Translations under genes and position numbers: made by a program
Assembly: GCA_049430265.1 (NCBI GenBank)
Contig: JBMTBW010000004.1
Coordinates: 1 to 49,053 of the forward strand
Direction of reading: 5' to 3'
From: MAG-120802 sp049430265
GTDB lineage: Bacteria > Actinomycetota > Actinomycetes > Nanopelagicales > Nanopelagicaceae
Length of the DNA: 49,053 nt
Part shown: positions 8,698-17,159 of the stretch, one piece after another
Layout: every line of letters starts with the position of its first letter
How positions within the stretch are numbered: the first letter of the stretch is position 1
Notes under the pieces: model-generated
Database searches by the model: none
What the model was told of the DNA's origin: nothing
Seen by the model: the letters and a program-made list of their open reading frames with translations, nothing else

Positions 8698-10091
8698 TTA
8701 TCTTTAACAAACTTCTCAGGAGCTGCATATTTAGGTGCGATATCGCCAAATTTTGCAAAGTGGAGAAGTGAAGCAACAGTAATTGTCTTGGTAGGCCCAT
8801 TACGATGTTTAGCAACAATTAAATCTGCCTCGCCAGAGCGATTCTGTGAATCATAGAGATCATCTCGGTGTAGCAAGATAACAAGGTCGGCATCCTGCTC
8901 GATAGAGCCTGACTCACGAAGATCTGAGAGAAGCGGCTTCTTATCAGAGCGCTGCTCAGGAGATCGATTTAGCTGTGAGATTGCAACGACAGGAACATTC
9001 AATTCTTTTGCAAGTAGCTTTAATTGACGTGAGAACTCAGAGACTTCTTGCTGGCGATTTTCTACTCGCTTTCCTGAAGTCATGAGTTGGAGATAATCAA
9101 TTACAACTAATTTCAAATCATGGCGCTGCTTAAGTCTGCGTGCTTTTGCTCTTATTTCCATCATTGAAAGATTCGGTGAATCATCAATAAATAGCGGTGC
9201 CTCATTGATTTCGCCCATTCTTCGAGCCAGACGTGACCACTCTTCATCACTTAGCGCACCTGATCGAATATTGTTAAGAGCAACTCTGGCCTCTGCTGAG
9301 AGCATGCGCATAGTAATTTCAGATCGGCTCATCTCAAGTGAGAAAATAACGGAGCAATCACCATTTGTAATAGATGCATGTCTTGCAATATCAAGACCTA
9401 GAGTTGATTTACCAACAGCAGGGCGCGCTGCAATTACAATCATATTTCCTGGATGGAAACCATTTGTTAAGGCATCTAAATCTTTAAATCCAGTTTTAAT
9501 TCCCTCTGCCAGCTCTCCTGATTGCAATTTCTCAATCTGATCAAGGGCAGATGGAATTAATGAACTTAATTGAACAAAATCTTCTCCAGCTCGTCTCTCT
9601 GTTACTTGATAAACTTCCTGCTCAGCCATATCAACGAGTGAATCAACATCGCCCTCTGCAACATAACCTAATTGGACGATCTTTGTTCCTGCCTCAACAA
9701 GTCTTCTAGCAATTGCTCGCTCTCTAACAATTTTTGCATAATAGCTAGCATTTGCTGCAGTTGGAACAGCAGAGATAAGGGTATGTAGATATGGAGCCCC
9801 ACCAGCTCTTGTAATCTCACCGCGCTTTGTTAGCTCAGCAGAAACCGTTACTGCATCTGCTGGTTCACCTTTGCCATAGAGATCAACAATTACTTCAAAG
9901 ATTAATTCATGCGCAGGCCGATAAAAATCTCGATGTCTAATTACTTCAACGACTTCACCTATTGCATCTTTTGATAAGAGCATTCCACCAAGAACTGATT
10001 GTTCAGCAACTAAATCTTGTGGCGGCGTGCGATCAAATTCAGGTGCGCTTGATCTACGCTCATCAAAATTTGGGACCTCAGCCAGGCTCAT
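8694..10091 (-). CDS. dnaB: Replicative DNA helicase DnaB
   Basis: A 465-residue hexameric 5'-3' helicase of the replication fork. N-terminal domain about residues 22-125 (PPQDLVAEQSVLGGML), linker, then the RecA-like domain with Walker A ARPAVGKST (222-230), Walker B LVVIDYLQLM and the DnaB arginine/loop region ESGSIEQDADLV. The C-terminus HRNGPT is typical. There is no intein, unlike several mycobacterial DnaB proteins. ATG at 10091 is preceded by GAGG. The order rpsF-ssb-rpsR-rplI-dnaB matches mycobacteria, but a strong terminator separates rplI from dnaB, and the 245 bases upstream of dnaB carry four TGTGGGTAA repeats. Confidence 0.97.
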   Translation of the reverse strand: MSLAEVPNFDERRSSAPEFDRTPPQDLVAEQSVLGGMLLSKDAIGEVVEVIRHRDFYRPAHELIFEVIVDLYGKGEPADAVTVSAELTKRGEITRAGGAPYLHTLISAVPTAANASYYAKIVRERAIARRLVEAGTKIVQLGYVAEGDVDSLVDMAEQEVYQVTERRAGEDFVQLSSLIPSALDQIEKLQSGELAEGIKTGFKDLDALTNGFHPGNMIVIAARPAVGKSTLGLDIARHASITNGDCSVIFSLEMSRSEITMRMLSAEARVALNNIRSGALSDEEWSRLARRMGEINEAPLFIDDSPNLSMMEIRAKARRLKQRHDLKLVVIDYLQLMTSGKRVENRQQEVSEFSRQLKLLAKELNVPVVAISQLNRSPEQRSDKKPLLSDLRESGSIEQDADLVILLHRDDLYDSQNRSGEADLIVAKHRNGPTKTITVASLLHFAKFGDIAPKYAAPEKFVKDN

Positions 10092-10336
10092 GTGCGTATC
10101 CTCTTACCCAGCACTGACAGGGGCTAATTCTTTGATTTTTACTGTGTATTGGGCTGTGGGTAAAAGTTCTTTATCTGTGGGTAAGTGCCCCTAATCCTGT
10201 GTGGAGCTTGTGGAGGAAATGTGGGTAACTTTCAATTTCTCAGCAAATACGCAGATGAAAGGGCTTTTGCTCTGTGGGTAAAAATTTATTTCTAATTCTC
10301 AATAGTTGAGATTCTTACCTACTTTTTAAGTGTAAT
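10092..10336. promoter_or_regulatory. dnaB upstream region with four TGTGGGTAA repeats
   Basis: No gene is seen in this stretch. TGTGGGTAA occurs four times in one orientation: 10155-10163, 10176-10184, 10220-10228 and 10273-10281. Each differs from the DnaA box TGTGGATAA by the same single base (A to G at position 6). The stretch should also hold the dnaB promoter on the minus strand. The repeats may bind DnaA or another regulator. Confidence 0.55.
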
Positions 10337-10370
10337 AAAAAACGGCCCGGGGTTAGCCGGGCCGTTTTTT
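10337..10370. terminator. Strong rho-independent terminator, bidirectional in form
   Basis: Perfect 8-bp GC stem CGGCCCGG (10343-10350) and CCGGGCCG (10357-10364) with a 6-nt loop, flanked by A6 (10337-10342) and T6 (10365-10370). On the minus strand it lies 12 bases past the rplI stop and so ends the rpsF-ssb-rpsR-rplI transcript; the same shape works on the plus strand. Confidence 0.92.
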
Positions 10371-10381
10371 CTAACGCTTAA

Positions 10382-10825
10382 TTACTCAACAACGTTAATG
10401 GTGATATTTGCTGCCACTCCAGTCATAAGTGAGACCCTAGCTGAATGCTTACCAAGGTTCTTCACATGCTTAACCAGTTTGATCTTATGGCGATCAACAT
10501 CAATACCAGTTGCGCTCTTAATTACTAACGCAATGTCTTTCTCTGTTACTGAACCAAAGAGGCGACCAGTTGCTCCGACCTTTGCTTTGATTTCAAGGTT
10601 TGCTTCTTCAAGCTTTGCCTTGATCTCATTGGCATGATCTTTATCGCGAATCTCGCGATTTTGACGAGCTTTACGAATTCCATCAATCTGGGTTTCCCCG
10701 CCTTTAGACCAGGCAATTGCTGATCCACGAGGTAGAAGGAAGTTTCTGGCATAGCCATCTTTGACATTAACTACATCGCCTGGATTTCCAAGGCCTGCAA
10801 CTTCACGAGTAAGGATTAGTTTCAT
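10382..10825 (-). CDS. rplI: 50S ribosomal protein L9
   Basis: A 147-residue ribosomal protein binding 23S rRNA. N-terminal domain MKLILTREVAGLGNPGDVV.V.DGYARNFLLPRG is diagnostic; a long connecting helix (about residues 50-80) leads to the C-terminal domain with TGRLFGSVT. Normal length for the family (147-151). Last gene of the rpsF operon, 17 bases after rpsR and just ahead of the terminator. Confidence 0.98.
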   Translation of the reverse strand: MKLILTREVAGLGNPGDVVNVKDGYARNFLLPRGSAIAWSKGGETQIDGIRKARQNREIRDKDHANEIKAKLEEANLEIKAKVGATGRLFGSVTEKDIALVIKSATGIDVDRHKIKLVKHVKNLGKHSARVSLMTGVAANITINVVE

Positions 10826-10842
10826 TTTTTTCTATCCTCTCC

Positions 10843-11121
10843 CTATCGCGCTGTTGAGGTGTAGGGAAGTAGCGCTACTTCACGGCTGTTTTTAACAGCA
10901 TCAGAGATCTGGCGTTGGTGCTGAGTGCAAGCGCCTGTGATTCGTCTTGCGCGAATCTTGCCGCGATCGGTGATGTATTTGCGCAAGGTCGCTACATCTT
11001 TATAGTCAATGTAGGTGACCTTATCTCTGCAGAAACTGCAGGGCTTTTTCTTAAACTTCTTATTTAACGCTGGCGAAACCTTTGGTTTCTGCTTCAGCGT
11101 CCGGTTGGAACGTGCTCCCAT
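10843..11121 (-). CDS. rpsR: 30S ribosomal protein S18, zinc-ligand type
   Basis: A 92-residue ribosomal protein that pairs with S6 on the 30S platform. IDYKDVATLRKYITDRGKI and RRITGACTQHQRQ are conserved. Cys28, Cys31, Cys65 and His68 form the CxxC...CxxH set expected of the zinc-containing form of S18; E. coli S18 lacks this set. The family sometimes has zinc-free paralogues under Zur control; whether one exists elsewhere in this genome is unknown. Third gene of the operon, 56 bases after ssb. Confidence 0.97.
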   Translation of the reverse strand: MGARSNRTLKQKPKVSPALNKKFKKKPCSFCRDKVTYIDYKDVATLRKYITDRGKIRARRITGACTQHQRQISDAVKNSREVALLPYTSTAR

Positions 11122-11177
11122 TGTGGTGCTCCTTCTTTTAGGGCCCGCCTGATTAAGGGCGGAATGGTTGGTTTAGA

Positions 11178-11672
11178 TTAAAAAGGTGGCTGTTCATCAG
11201 CGGTGGTGGATGTCCATCCTCCGCCACTAACGCCTGCCGGTGATGACCATGGGTCATCGGAAGATTCAGTTGGCGCGGTAAAGCTGGTGTTATTACCGCC
11301 TTGGCGTGTGGTCTTTGTGACCTTAGCGGTTGCGTTTCGAAGTGATGGACCGACTTCATCGACCTCAACTTCATAAACGGTGCGCTTTTCGCCTTCTTTA
11401 GTTTCATAGGAACGCTGCTTCAAACGGCCAGAGACAATTACGCGCATTCCGCGAGTAAGTGACTCGGCAACATTCTCTGCTGCTTGACGCCAGATCTGAC
11501 AGTTAAGAAAGAGAGTATCTCCGTCTTTCCATTCATTTGTCTGGCGGTCCATATAACGTGGTGTTGATGCCACGGTGAACTTTGCAACTGCAGCACCTGA
11601 TGGTGTGAAGCGCAGTTCTGGATCGCTAGTTAAATTACCAACGAGTGTGATTTGTGTATCTCCGGCTGCCAT
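11178..11672 (-). CDS. ssb: Single-stranded DNA-binding protein
   Basis: A 164-residue SSB. OB-fold about residues 1-112 (ITLVGNLTSDPELRFTPSG, DGDTLFLNCQIWRQAAENV, GMRVIVSGRLKQRSYE), a Gly/Ser/Thr-rich flexible linker, and the acidic protein-interaction tip DEQPPF at the C-terminus. It protects ssDNA at the fork and recruits repair and replication partners. Located between rpsF and rpsR, the usual actinobacterial arrangement. Confidence 0.97.
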   Translation of the reverse strand: MAAGDTQITLVGNLTSDPELRFTPSGAAVAKFTVASTPRYMDRQTNEWKDGDTLFLNCQIWRQAAENVAESLTRGMRVIVSGRLKQRSYETKEGEKRTVYEVEVDEVGPSLRNATAKVTKTTRQGGNNTSFTAPTESSDDPWSSPAGVSGGGWTSTTADEQPPF

Positions 11673-11718
11673 TTCTTATCCTCTATCTACTTTAAGTGGT
11701 CTCTACTTATCTGCGGAT

Positions 11719-12003
11719 TTATTCTGGACGGACAACTTTTGTACGAAGCACTGCTTCATTCAGATTGAGTTGACGGTCCAGCTCTTTTATTGCTGCTGGC
11801 TCACAATGCATATCAACAACGGCATAAATTCCTTCGCCTTTTTTTGCGATTTCAAATGCCATTCTTCTCTTGCCCCAGATATCAAGTTTGTCTATTCGAC
11901 CACCTGATTCTTTTATAATCTTAAGATATGTCTCAAGACTTGGTGCCACTGTGCGCTCTTCTAGATCGGGATCTAGGATCACCATTAATTCATAGCGACG
12001 CAT
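11719..12003 (-). CDS. rpsF: 30S ribosomal protein S6
   Basis: A 94-residue S6, starting MRRYELMVILDPDLEE and containing GGRIDKLDIWGKRRMAFEI and LDRQLNLNEAVLRTKVVRPE. It forms a heterodimer with S18, encoded two genes downstream. First gene of the operon. The Shine-Dalgarno AGGAGG is at 12016-12021 on the minus strand and lies within a leader that can fold (see the separate entry), pointing to translational autoregulation. Confidence 0.98.
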   Translation of the reverse strand: MRRYELMVILDPDLEERTVAPSLETYLKIIKESGGRIDKLDIWGKRRMAFEIAKKGEGIYAVVDMHCEPAAIKELDRQLNLNEAVLRTKVVRPE

Positions 12004-12009
12004 GCGTTA

Positions 12010-12062
12010 AACCCACCTCCTTCGGACTCATTCGGTCACGGTCTCTCCGCGACAGGAGGGTT
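12010..12062 (-). promoter_or_regulatory. rpsF leader RNA structure (probable S6:S18-type autoregulatory element)
   Basis: In the minus-strand transcript AACCCTCCT (12062-12054) can pair with AGGAG and GGTT (12021-12010 region, GTG bulged), covering the rpsF Shine-Dalgarno sequence. Inside this arm sits a 7-bp hairpin GTCGCGG-AGAGA-CCGTGAC (12053-12035). Single-stranded CCG-containing sequence between the hairpin and the Shine-Dalgarno resembles the CCG feature known from S6:S18-binding rpsF leaders in many bacteria. The folding was done by eye; the family assignment is inference. Confidence 0.5.
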
Positions 12063-12084
12063 ACTTACATTTCCTTCCCCTCTT

Positions 12085-12115
12085 CTTATAGCCCTCTAGA
12101 TAGAGAGCCCTTCAA
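12085..12115 (-). promoter_or_regulatory. Candidate promoter of the rpsF operon
   Basis: On the minus strand TTGAAG (12115-12110) and TATAAG (12090-12085) are separated by 19 bp, a long spacer. The -10 matches TATAAT at five of six positions. An imperfect inverted repeat CTCT...AGAG lies in the spacer. The transcript would have about an 75-nt leader, long enough for the fold at 12010-12062. Confidence 0.45.
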
Positions 12116-12135
12116 AAAAGGAAAGGAGGGCGAGC

Positions 12136-13362
12136 CTAGCCGTAGATACTGTCAGGGAGAAAATCCAGCGGGTTTTTCTGTGCATTACGCAGGCTTTGGG
12201 ATCTCTCTGCCAGAGCAGCCTTAATTAGAGCCCTTGAGAAGTAGGCAAGCCCTGCAATTCGAACCAAGATTGCAAGGGCGTATAAATCTTCGCTAAGACC
12301 AAACTTTGCACCAGAGTAGGAAGCTAAGTACTGCCAGATAGCAAAGTGATAGAGCGCCTCACCTGCCTGCCAGAGCCAGAATGCAAAGCGCTGGCTATCC
12401 CTACTTAAAGCCAATACCGCAAGTGGAGTTAGCCAGAGAATGTACTGCGGTGAGTAGACCTTACTAATAGTTACAAAGGCAGCAAGGGTTAAAAAGGCAA
12501 CGGTACTTAAATTTGCCAGATCACTTCTTGATGGCGCAGTTGCAAAGAAAAAGAGTGCAATTGCGCCAAGTGCAATCAAGAAAGCAATGATGGTTAAGTT
12601 ATTTATATTACCACCATAAAAACCAAGAAGATTAGCTGCATACCAAATTGAGCCAAGATCACTATCTCGATCAAGATTTAATTTAAAGAAACGTAGCCAG
12701 CCATCAAAGTTATTAATAGCTACCGGCAGATTGATAACTAGCCAAGAAATAAATGTTATTGCCAAATATTTAATAAGCGCTAAACGTTTTGCCTGGCTCC
12801 AGAGAAGCAAGGAAATCGCAAAGAGGATTATTCCTGGATAAAATTTTATTGAAATAGCAATCCCTAGAATGAGCGCTGAAAGATTAGGTCTGTTTTGAAA
12901 GAAGTAGATCGCAAGAAGAGCAAATAAAACGGCCCAAATATCCCAATTGATAAAGAGTGAGCCAAAGACTGCTGGCGCAATGGGAAATAGCGGGGTGTAT
13001 TTAGGAGCAAGGCGCCAGAGGATAAAAACAGATGCAAACAACAAAAGCACAATCAAGAAAGCATTCACATCAAAGTAGGCGCGATATCCATTTGGATCAT
13101 CAATTAATAGACCAGTTAAATAAGTAACTACTCCTGTTAGTACTGGATATTCCAGTGAATTATCAGCTGATGCATAGGGCCACTGATCTGTATTTATCTG
13201 TCTTGCTCCATAGAGGGCTGAAATGTCTGAATAACACATATGGATATAGACATCTGGGCTTACCCAATTGGTGCCTCGACAATGATTGAATTTTGCGAAG
13301 GAAAGTAGTGTGGCAATGAGCGTTACTAGCAGAGCTATCTGCAGGCTCTTGCTCTTTAACAC
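12136..13362 (-). CDS. GT87-type (DUF2029) membrane glycosyltransferase / mannosyltransferase family
   Basis: A 408-residue polytopic protein with about ten or more hydrophobic segments and a first extracytosolic loop holding VYIHMCYSDISALY, where the acidic Asp fits the catalytic position of GT-C enzymes using polyprenyl-phosphate sugars. LEYPVLTG, YFDVNAFLI and AISIKFYPGIIL are typical of the family. GTG start at 13362, one base after the ponA stop. The mycobacterial equivalent, Rv0051, lies in the same position between ponA1 and rpsF. Its acceptor is unknown; a cell-envelope glycan is likely from the ponA linkage. Confidence 0.75.
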   Translation of the reverse strand: MLKSKSLQIALLVTLIATLLSFAKFNHCRGTNWVSPDVYIHMCYSDISALYGARQINTDQWPYASADNSLEYPVLTGVVTYLTGLLIDDPNGYRAYFDVNAFLIVLLLFASVFILWRLAPKYTPLFPIAPAVFGSLFINWDIWAVLFALLAIYFFQNRPNLSALILGIAISIKFYPGIILFAISLLLWSQAKRLALIKYLAITFISWLVINLPVAINNFDGWLRFFKLNLDRDSDLGSIWYAANLLGFYGGNINNLTIIAFLIALGAIALFFFATAPSRSDLANLSTVAFLTLAAFVTISKVYSPQYILWLTPLAVLALSRDSQRFAFWLWQAGEALYHFAIWQYLASYSGAKFGLSEDLYALAILVRIAGLAYFSRALIKAALAERSQSLRNAQKNPLDFLPDSIYG

Positions 13363-13363
13363 T

Positions 13364-15403
13364 TTATGGTTTGTCCTTAGGAGCAGGGGTAGTAATTAGA
13401 TATTTCTTTAACGCCTTTGTGCAGAACTCTTTTAGATCCTTCATAGCTCCTTCAAGATCTGCAGTAGAACACCATGCGGCGGCATCTGATGGCGCAATTG
13501 TTGCTACTGGGTCTGGAATTGGAAATGAATCAACTCCACCAATAAATGTGGGCGCAGCGAAATCTAACTTTGGTTGGCCTTTAAGTGCTGCCTTCATATA
13601 AGCGTTCCAGATTCGAGCTGGAAAACTTCCACCAGTTACAGAATTTAATCCGCCAATACCATTTAGTGATTCAGTAGCATCATTTCTATAAAATGCAATC
13701 GATGTTGCAAGTTGTGGGGTATATCCAGTAAACCAAGCAGAAGCATTTGATTGAGAAGTTCCAGTCTTTCCAGCAGCAGGTCTACCAAATCCTCTTAAAG
13801 CCGAGGATGCAGTTCCAGCTCTTACTACTTCGCCAAGTGCGTAATTAAGATCAGCCATCACGCTCTCATCAAAGACTTGTTCAGTCTCAATCCGAGCCTG
13901 ATAAAGGATTCCTTTATTTGGACCTAGTACTTCCTTAACTAAAAATGGCTTTGATTTGATGCCATTTGCTGCAAAGGTGGCAAATGAATTAGCAACATCA
14001 ATAACTCTTGGGCTTGCAACTCCAAGTACTACAGAAGGAGATGGCACCATGACAACGCTTTCTGGAATGCCAGCTCTTCTTGCAGCATCAATGACTTTAT
14101 CTACACCCACTTTAATACCTAGTGGAACATAGATTGTGTTAATAGATACAGCGCTTGCATTAAGTAGCGTGACATCTCCAAATGATTTATTGCCGTAATT
14201 TGAAACTTCATATGGCCGACCTAAAAAGTCATCAAATATCTTTGGTCCATCTCCATTCCAAACACTTGCAAGAGATATTCCTTGTTCAAGGGCTGCAACT
14301 AGCGCAAATGGCTTAAATGTTGATCCTGCTTGGGTGATTCCTTGCGTAGCATCGTTTAATTGTCGCTCTAGATAATCCTTCCCACCAAACATTGCCACAA
14401 TCTCGCCAGTTCCAGGCCTGATTGAAACTAGACCAATACGAAGATCATCTGGGGCATTTTCTGGAGATTGTTTAAAAACTGCTGTCTCTGCCGCAGTCTG
14501 TGGGCCTTTCTCTAGAGTGGTTCGAACAATAAGCCCGCCAATCATCAACTCTTCTTCAGTAAAACCTAGAGAATTTAACTCTTTCTTTACTGCCTCAATT
14601 AAATGACCTTTATTTCCTGCTAATTGCCCAGTGCTAAGTCGAGGACGAATCTCAGGGACCTTCTTCAAATACCTATCGGCTTCAGCTCTCTCGAGCCAAC
14701 CTTCACCAACCATGTTGTTTAGAACATATTTATACCGAGCTTCTAAGCGCTCCTTATTTCCCTCTCGATATTCCGGGTCGTAGTAGCCGGGGGAGCGCAA
14801 TATTGCTGCTAGAACTGCAGCTTGCGGAATAGTTAGTTGGTTTGCACTCTTGCCGAAATAAACCTTTGCCCCAGTCTCTACGCCATATGCTCCGCGGCCA
14901 AAATAAATAGTGTTTAAGTAATTTTCAAAGATTTGATCCTTTGATAATTGATTCTCAAGTTTTATAGCAACAATTAACTCAATGATTTTTCTTTGAATTG
15001 TTCGATCTGGGGTTAGAAAGGCAGTCTTTGCATATTGCTGAGTAATTGTTGAACCACCTTGCAAACCTCGACCAAGTGCAGTATTTATCGCTCCCCTTAA
15101 TATTGCTAGTGGATTAAATGCGCCTTGTGAGTAAAAGTTTTTATCCTCTGCTGCTAGTACGGCTCGCCTTAGATCTTGCGGAACTCCGGCTAGCGGAATG
15201 ATGGTGCGATTTTGTGCGCCAATTCTTCCAACTTCATCACCATCAGAGAATTGGATAATTGTCGATTGAGAATTTACATATTCATTTGGATCTGGAATAT
15301 CTGTTGTGAAGTAAGCGATTGTGAAAGCGGTGGCTCCAATGAGAAATAGAAAGCCTGAGATGCGAATTCCCAGCTTTACCCATGATTTTTTTAGCCATTC
15401 CAT
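13364..15403 (-). CDS. ponA: Class A penicillin-binding protein (transglycosylase/transpeptidase)
   Basis: A 679-residue bifunctional peptidoglycan synthase anchored by one N-terminal membrane segment (residues about 11-31). The GT51 domain shows AVLAAEDKNFYSQGAFNPLAI split as EDKNFY and GGSTITQQYAK, plus FENYLNTIYFGRGAYGV. The penicillin-binding domain has STFK (active-site Ser, in GSTFKPFA), SVSIN-type SxN motif near SAVSINT and KTGTSQ. There is no PASTA domain and the C-terminal tail is short, so it is shorter than mycobacterial PonA1. Followed by the GT87 gene with one base between them; preceded by the DUF5318 gene, as in mycobacteria. Confidence 0.95.
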   Translation of the reverse strand: MEWLKKSWVKLGIRISGFLFLIGATAFTIAYFTTDIPDPNEYVNSQSTIIQFSDGDEVGRIGAQNRTIIPLAGVPQDLRRAVLAAEDKNFYSQGAFNPLAILRGAINTALGRGLQGGSTITQQYAKTAFLTPDRTIQRKIIELIVAIKLENQLSKDQIFENYLNTIYFGRGAYGVETGAKVYFGKSANQLTIPQAAVLAAILRSPGYYDPEYREGNKERLEARYKYVLNNMVGEGWLERAEADRYLKKVPEIRPRLSTGQLAGNKGHLIEAVKKELNSLGFTEEELMIGGLIVRTTLEKGPQTAAETAVFKQSPENAPDDLRIGLVSIRPGTGEIVAMFGGKDYLERQLNDATQGITQAGSTFKPFALVAALEQGISLASVWNGDGPKIFDDFLGRPYEVSNYGNKSFGDVTLLNASAVSINTIYVPLGIKVGVDKVIDAARRAGIPESVVMVPSPSVVLGVASPRVIDVANSFATFAANGIKSKPFLVKEVLGPNKGILYQARIETEQVFDESVMADLNYALGEVVRAGTASSALRGFGRPAAGKTGTSQSNASAWFTGYTPQLATSIAFYRNDATESLNGIGGLNSVTGGSFPARIWNAYMKAALKGQPKLDFAAPTFIGGVDSFPIPDPVATIAPSDAAAWCSTADLEGAMKDLKEFCTKALKKYLITTPAPKDKP

Positions 15404-15430
15404 GTGCTTAGCCTAACCAAGTGATTCCTA

Positions 15431-15829
15431 CTAGAGAGTCTTAGCCTTTCGTGGTGGTTTGCGCTCTTGCCCATCTCCTAAGAGGAATGAGGCAGTTAGA
15501 TGATTCCATCCGCAGCCTAAGCAGACTTCAACAACATAGACACGAAACTCTCCAAATTCACTCTGCATCTCATCTAATTCTGAATCACTCTTAATGCGAC
15601 CTGAGTATTGACCTAGTTGATCACCAAAGGTGTACTGCAACTCATGGACTTTATCTCTGCGACACATTGGACAATCTCGCTGCGTTAAAAGTCCGTGATG
15701 TTTGGCAGCCAATCTCAAATATGGGTGGGCATCACAGGCATCAGAGGTGGTGTTTAGCCCGCGATAGATAGCGGCAATAGTTGCCCGCTTCCGCAAGGTG
15801 AAATCAACATAGGCTCGCTTAGACCACAT
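15431..15829 (-). CDS. DUF5318 family protein (Rv0049-like)
   Basis: A 132-residue cytosolic protein of unknown function. It contains two CxxC pairs, CPMC (about residue 57) and CLGCGW (about residue 108), that would form a zinc ribbon, and the conserved opening FTLRKRATIAAIYRG. The position just upstream of ponA matches Rv0049 of M. tuberculosis, and the spacing (27 bases) suggests co-transcription with ponA. The function is not known; a link to cell-wall growth is only guilt by association. Confidence 0.8.
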   Translation of the reverse strand: MWSKRAYVDFTLRKRATIAAIYRGLNTTSDACDAHPYLRLAAKHHGLLTQRDCPMCRRDKVHELQYTFGDQLGQYSGRIKSDSELDEMQSEFGEFRVYVVEVCLGCGWNHLTASFLLGDGQERKPPRKAKTL

Positions 15830-15869
15830 CGGAGAAGGATAAAGCCAAAAACTTAACTACGCTTGAGAT

Positions 15870-17159
15870 GTGAATTTCTGGAAAGTCATACGAAAAACGG
15901 CTGTGGGAAGACTTCTTGCCCTTCGCTGGATGGGGCAATTCACAGATGGTGTATTTCAATCAGCTCTAGCCTCATTTGTTTTATTCTCACCGGAGCGCCA
16001 ACCAGATGCAAAGTCTGCCGCCGCTGCCTTCGCTGTTGTATTACTTCCTTACTCTTTAATTGGGCCATTTGTTGGAACTATTCTTGATCGAGTTTCCAGA
16101 CAGAGAGTTATTTTATTTGCCAATTTATTTAGAGCTCTAACTTTGATTTTTATTGCAGGGCTAATAAGAAATGGTGCAACAGGAATTGAGTTAACCATAT
16201 TTGTACTTCTTGCCTTTGGTGTTAATCGCTTAATCCTTGCTGGACTCTCCGCAGGTCTTCCTTTGCTAATCAATCTTGACGGAGTTGAGGGGAGAAATAC
16301 TCTAGTTTCAGTTAATGCTGCTGCTGTTACTGGCGGAACAGTCTTTGTTGTAATAGGCGGAGGCGTAGGAATTGGGATTCGTACTCTCTTAGAAGGGGAA
16401 GTGAGCGCTAATCAAGCAGATGCCAGCTTAATAATTTTTGCCTCAATCTGTTTTCTCATCGCAGCGCTTCTATCGCTTCGTTTAAAGAGAGAGCAATTAG
16501 GCCCTATGGCTAATGAGATTAGAAAGCAGAGTATTGCTGCGGCATATAAAGAGATGGCTGAGGGCTATAGATTCCTTCGCAAAGTCCGGGATTGTTTCTC
16601 TGGAATTGCAGCAACTGCTGTTCAACGCGGTGGGTTAACAGCGCTAACTTTAATGGCGCTTTTATTGAATCGAAACACTTTTAATAATCCAGCAGATCCT
16701 GATGCCGGCCTTGCTGGCTTTGCTTTTGCAATTACCGTAGCAGGTGTCGGTATAACGCTGGGGGCAATCATTGCGCCATTTGGAGTTAGGAAATATGGCA
16801 GACATGCCTGGATTAGATACTCACTATTTGCAAGCGGCATACTTCCAATTGCTTTAGCGCTTGATCAAAGTGAATTCTTTTTAGTTGCTACTGGATTTTT
16901 TGCCGGCATGGCAGGCCAAGGCGTCAAGGTGACAAATGATGCTCTAGTGCAATCAAAGATTGAGGATAATTATCGCGGCCGAGTATTTGCAGTTTATGAC
17001 GTAATAGTAAATGGCGGGATTGTCTCTGGTGCGATAATAGCCGCGCTTCTCTTGCCCCCATCTGGAGAATCTGCAGTATTGCCCTTAGTAATTGCGCTTA
17101 CATACTTTGTCTTTGCAATATTACTTCTTAGAAAGTCGCGCTTTAATTCTGACTTCTAG
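15870..17159 (+). CDS. Major facilitator superfamily transporter
   Basis: A 429-residue membrane protein with about 12 hydrophobic segments. The cytosolic loop after segment 2 reads GTILDRVSRQRVILF, the MFS D-R-x-x-R motif, and a large central loop sits at about residues 195-235. It resembles drug-efflux-type MFS proteins (MFS_3/MFS_1), but the substrate is not predictable. Start GTG at 15870, only 40 bases from the divergent DUF5318 start; no Shine-Dalgarno is obvious, so translation may be leaderless. Its stop overlaps the convergent CCA enzyme gene by 17 bp. Confidence 0.85.
   Translation: MNFWKVIRKTAVGRLLALRWMGQFTDGVFQSALASFVLFSPERQPDAKSAAAAFAVVLLPYSLIGPFVGTILDRVSRQRVILFANLFRALTLIFIAGLIRNGATGIELTIFVLLAFGVNRLILAGLSAGLPLLINLDGVEGRNTLVSVNAAAVTGGTVFVVIGGGVGIGIRTLLEGEVSANQADASLIIFASICFLIAALLSLRLKREQLGPMANEIRKQSIAAAYKEMAEGYRFLRKVRDCFSGIAATAVQRGGLTALTLMALLLNRNTFNNPADPDAGLAGFAFAITVAGVGITLGAIIAPFGVRKYGRHAWIRYSLFASGILPIALALDQSEFFLVATGFFAGMAGQGVKVTNDALVQSKIEDNYRGRVFAVYDVIVNGGIVSGAIIAALLLPPSGESAVLPLVIALTYFVFAILLLRKSRFNSDF

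Noticed and set aside
8694..10091. Intein in DnaB (also checked GyrA and GyrB)
   Set aside because: All three proteins have normal length and uninterrupted catalytic motifs.
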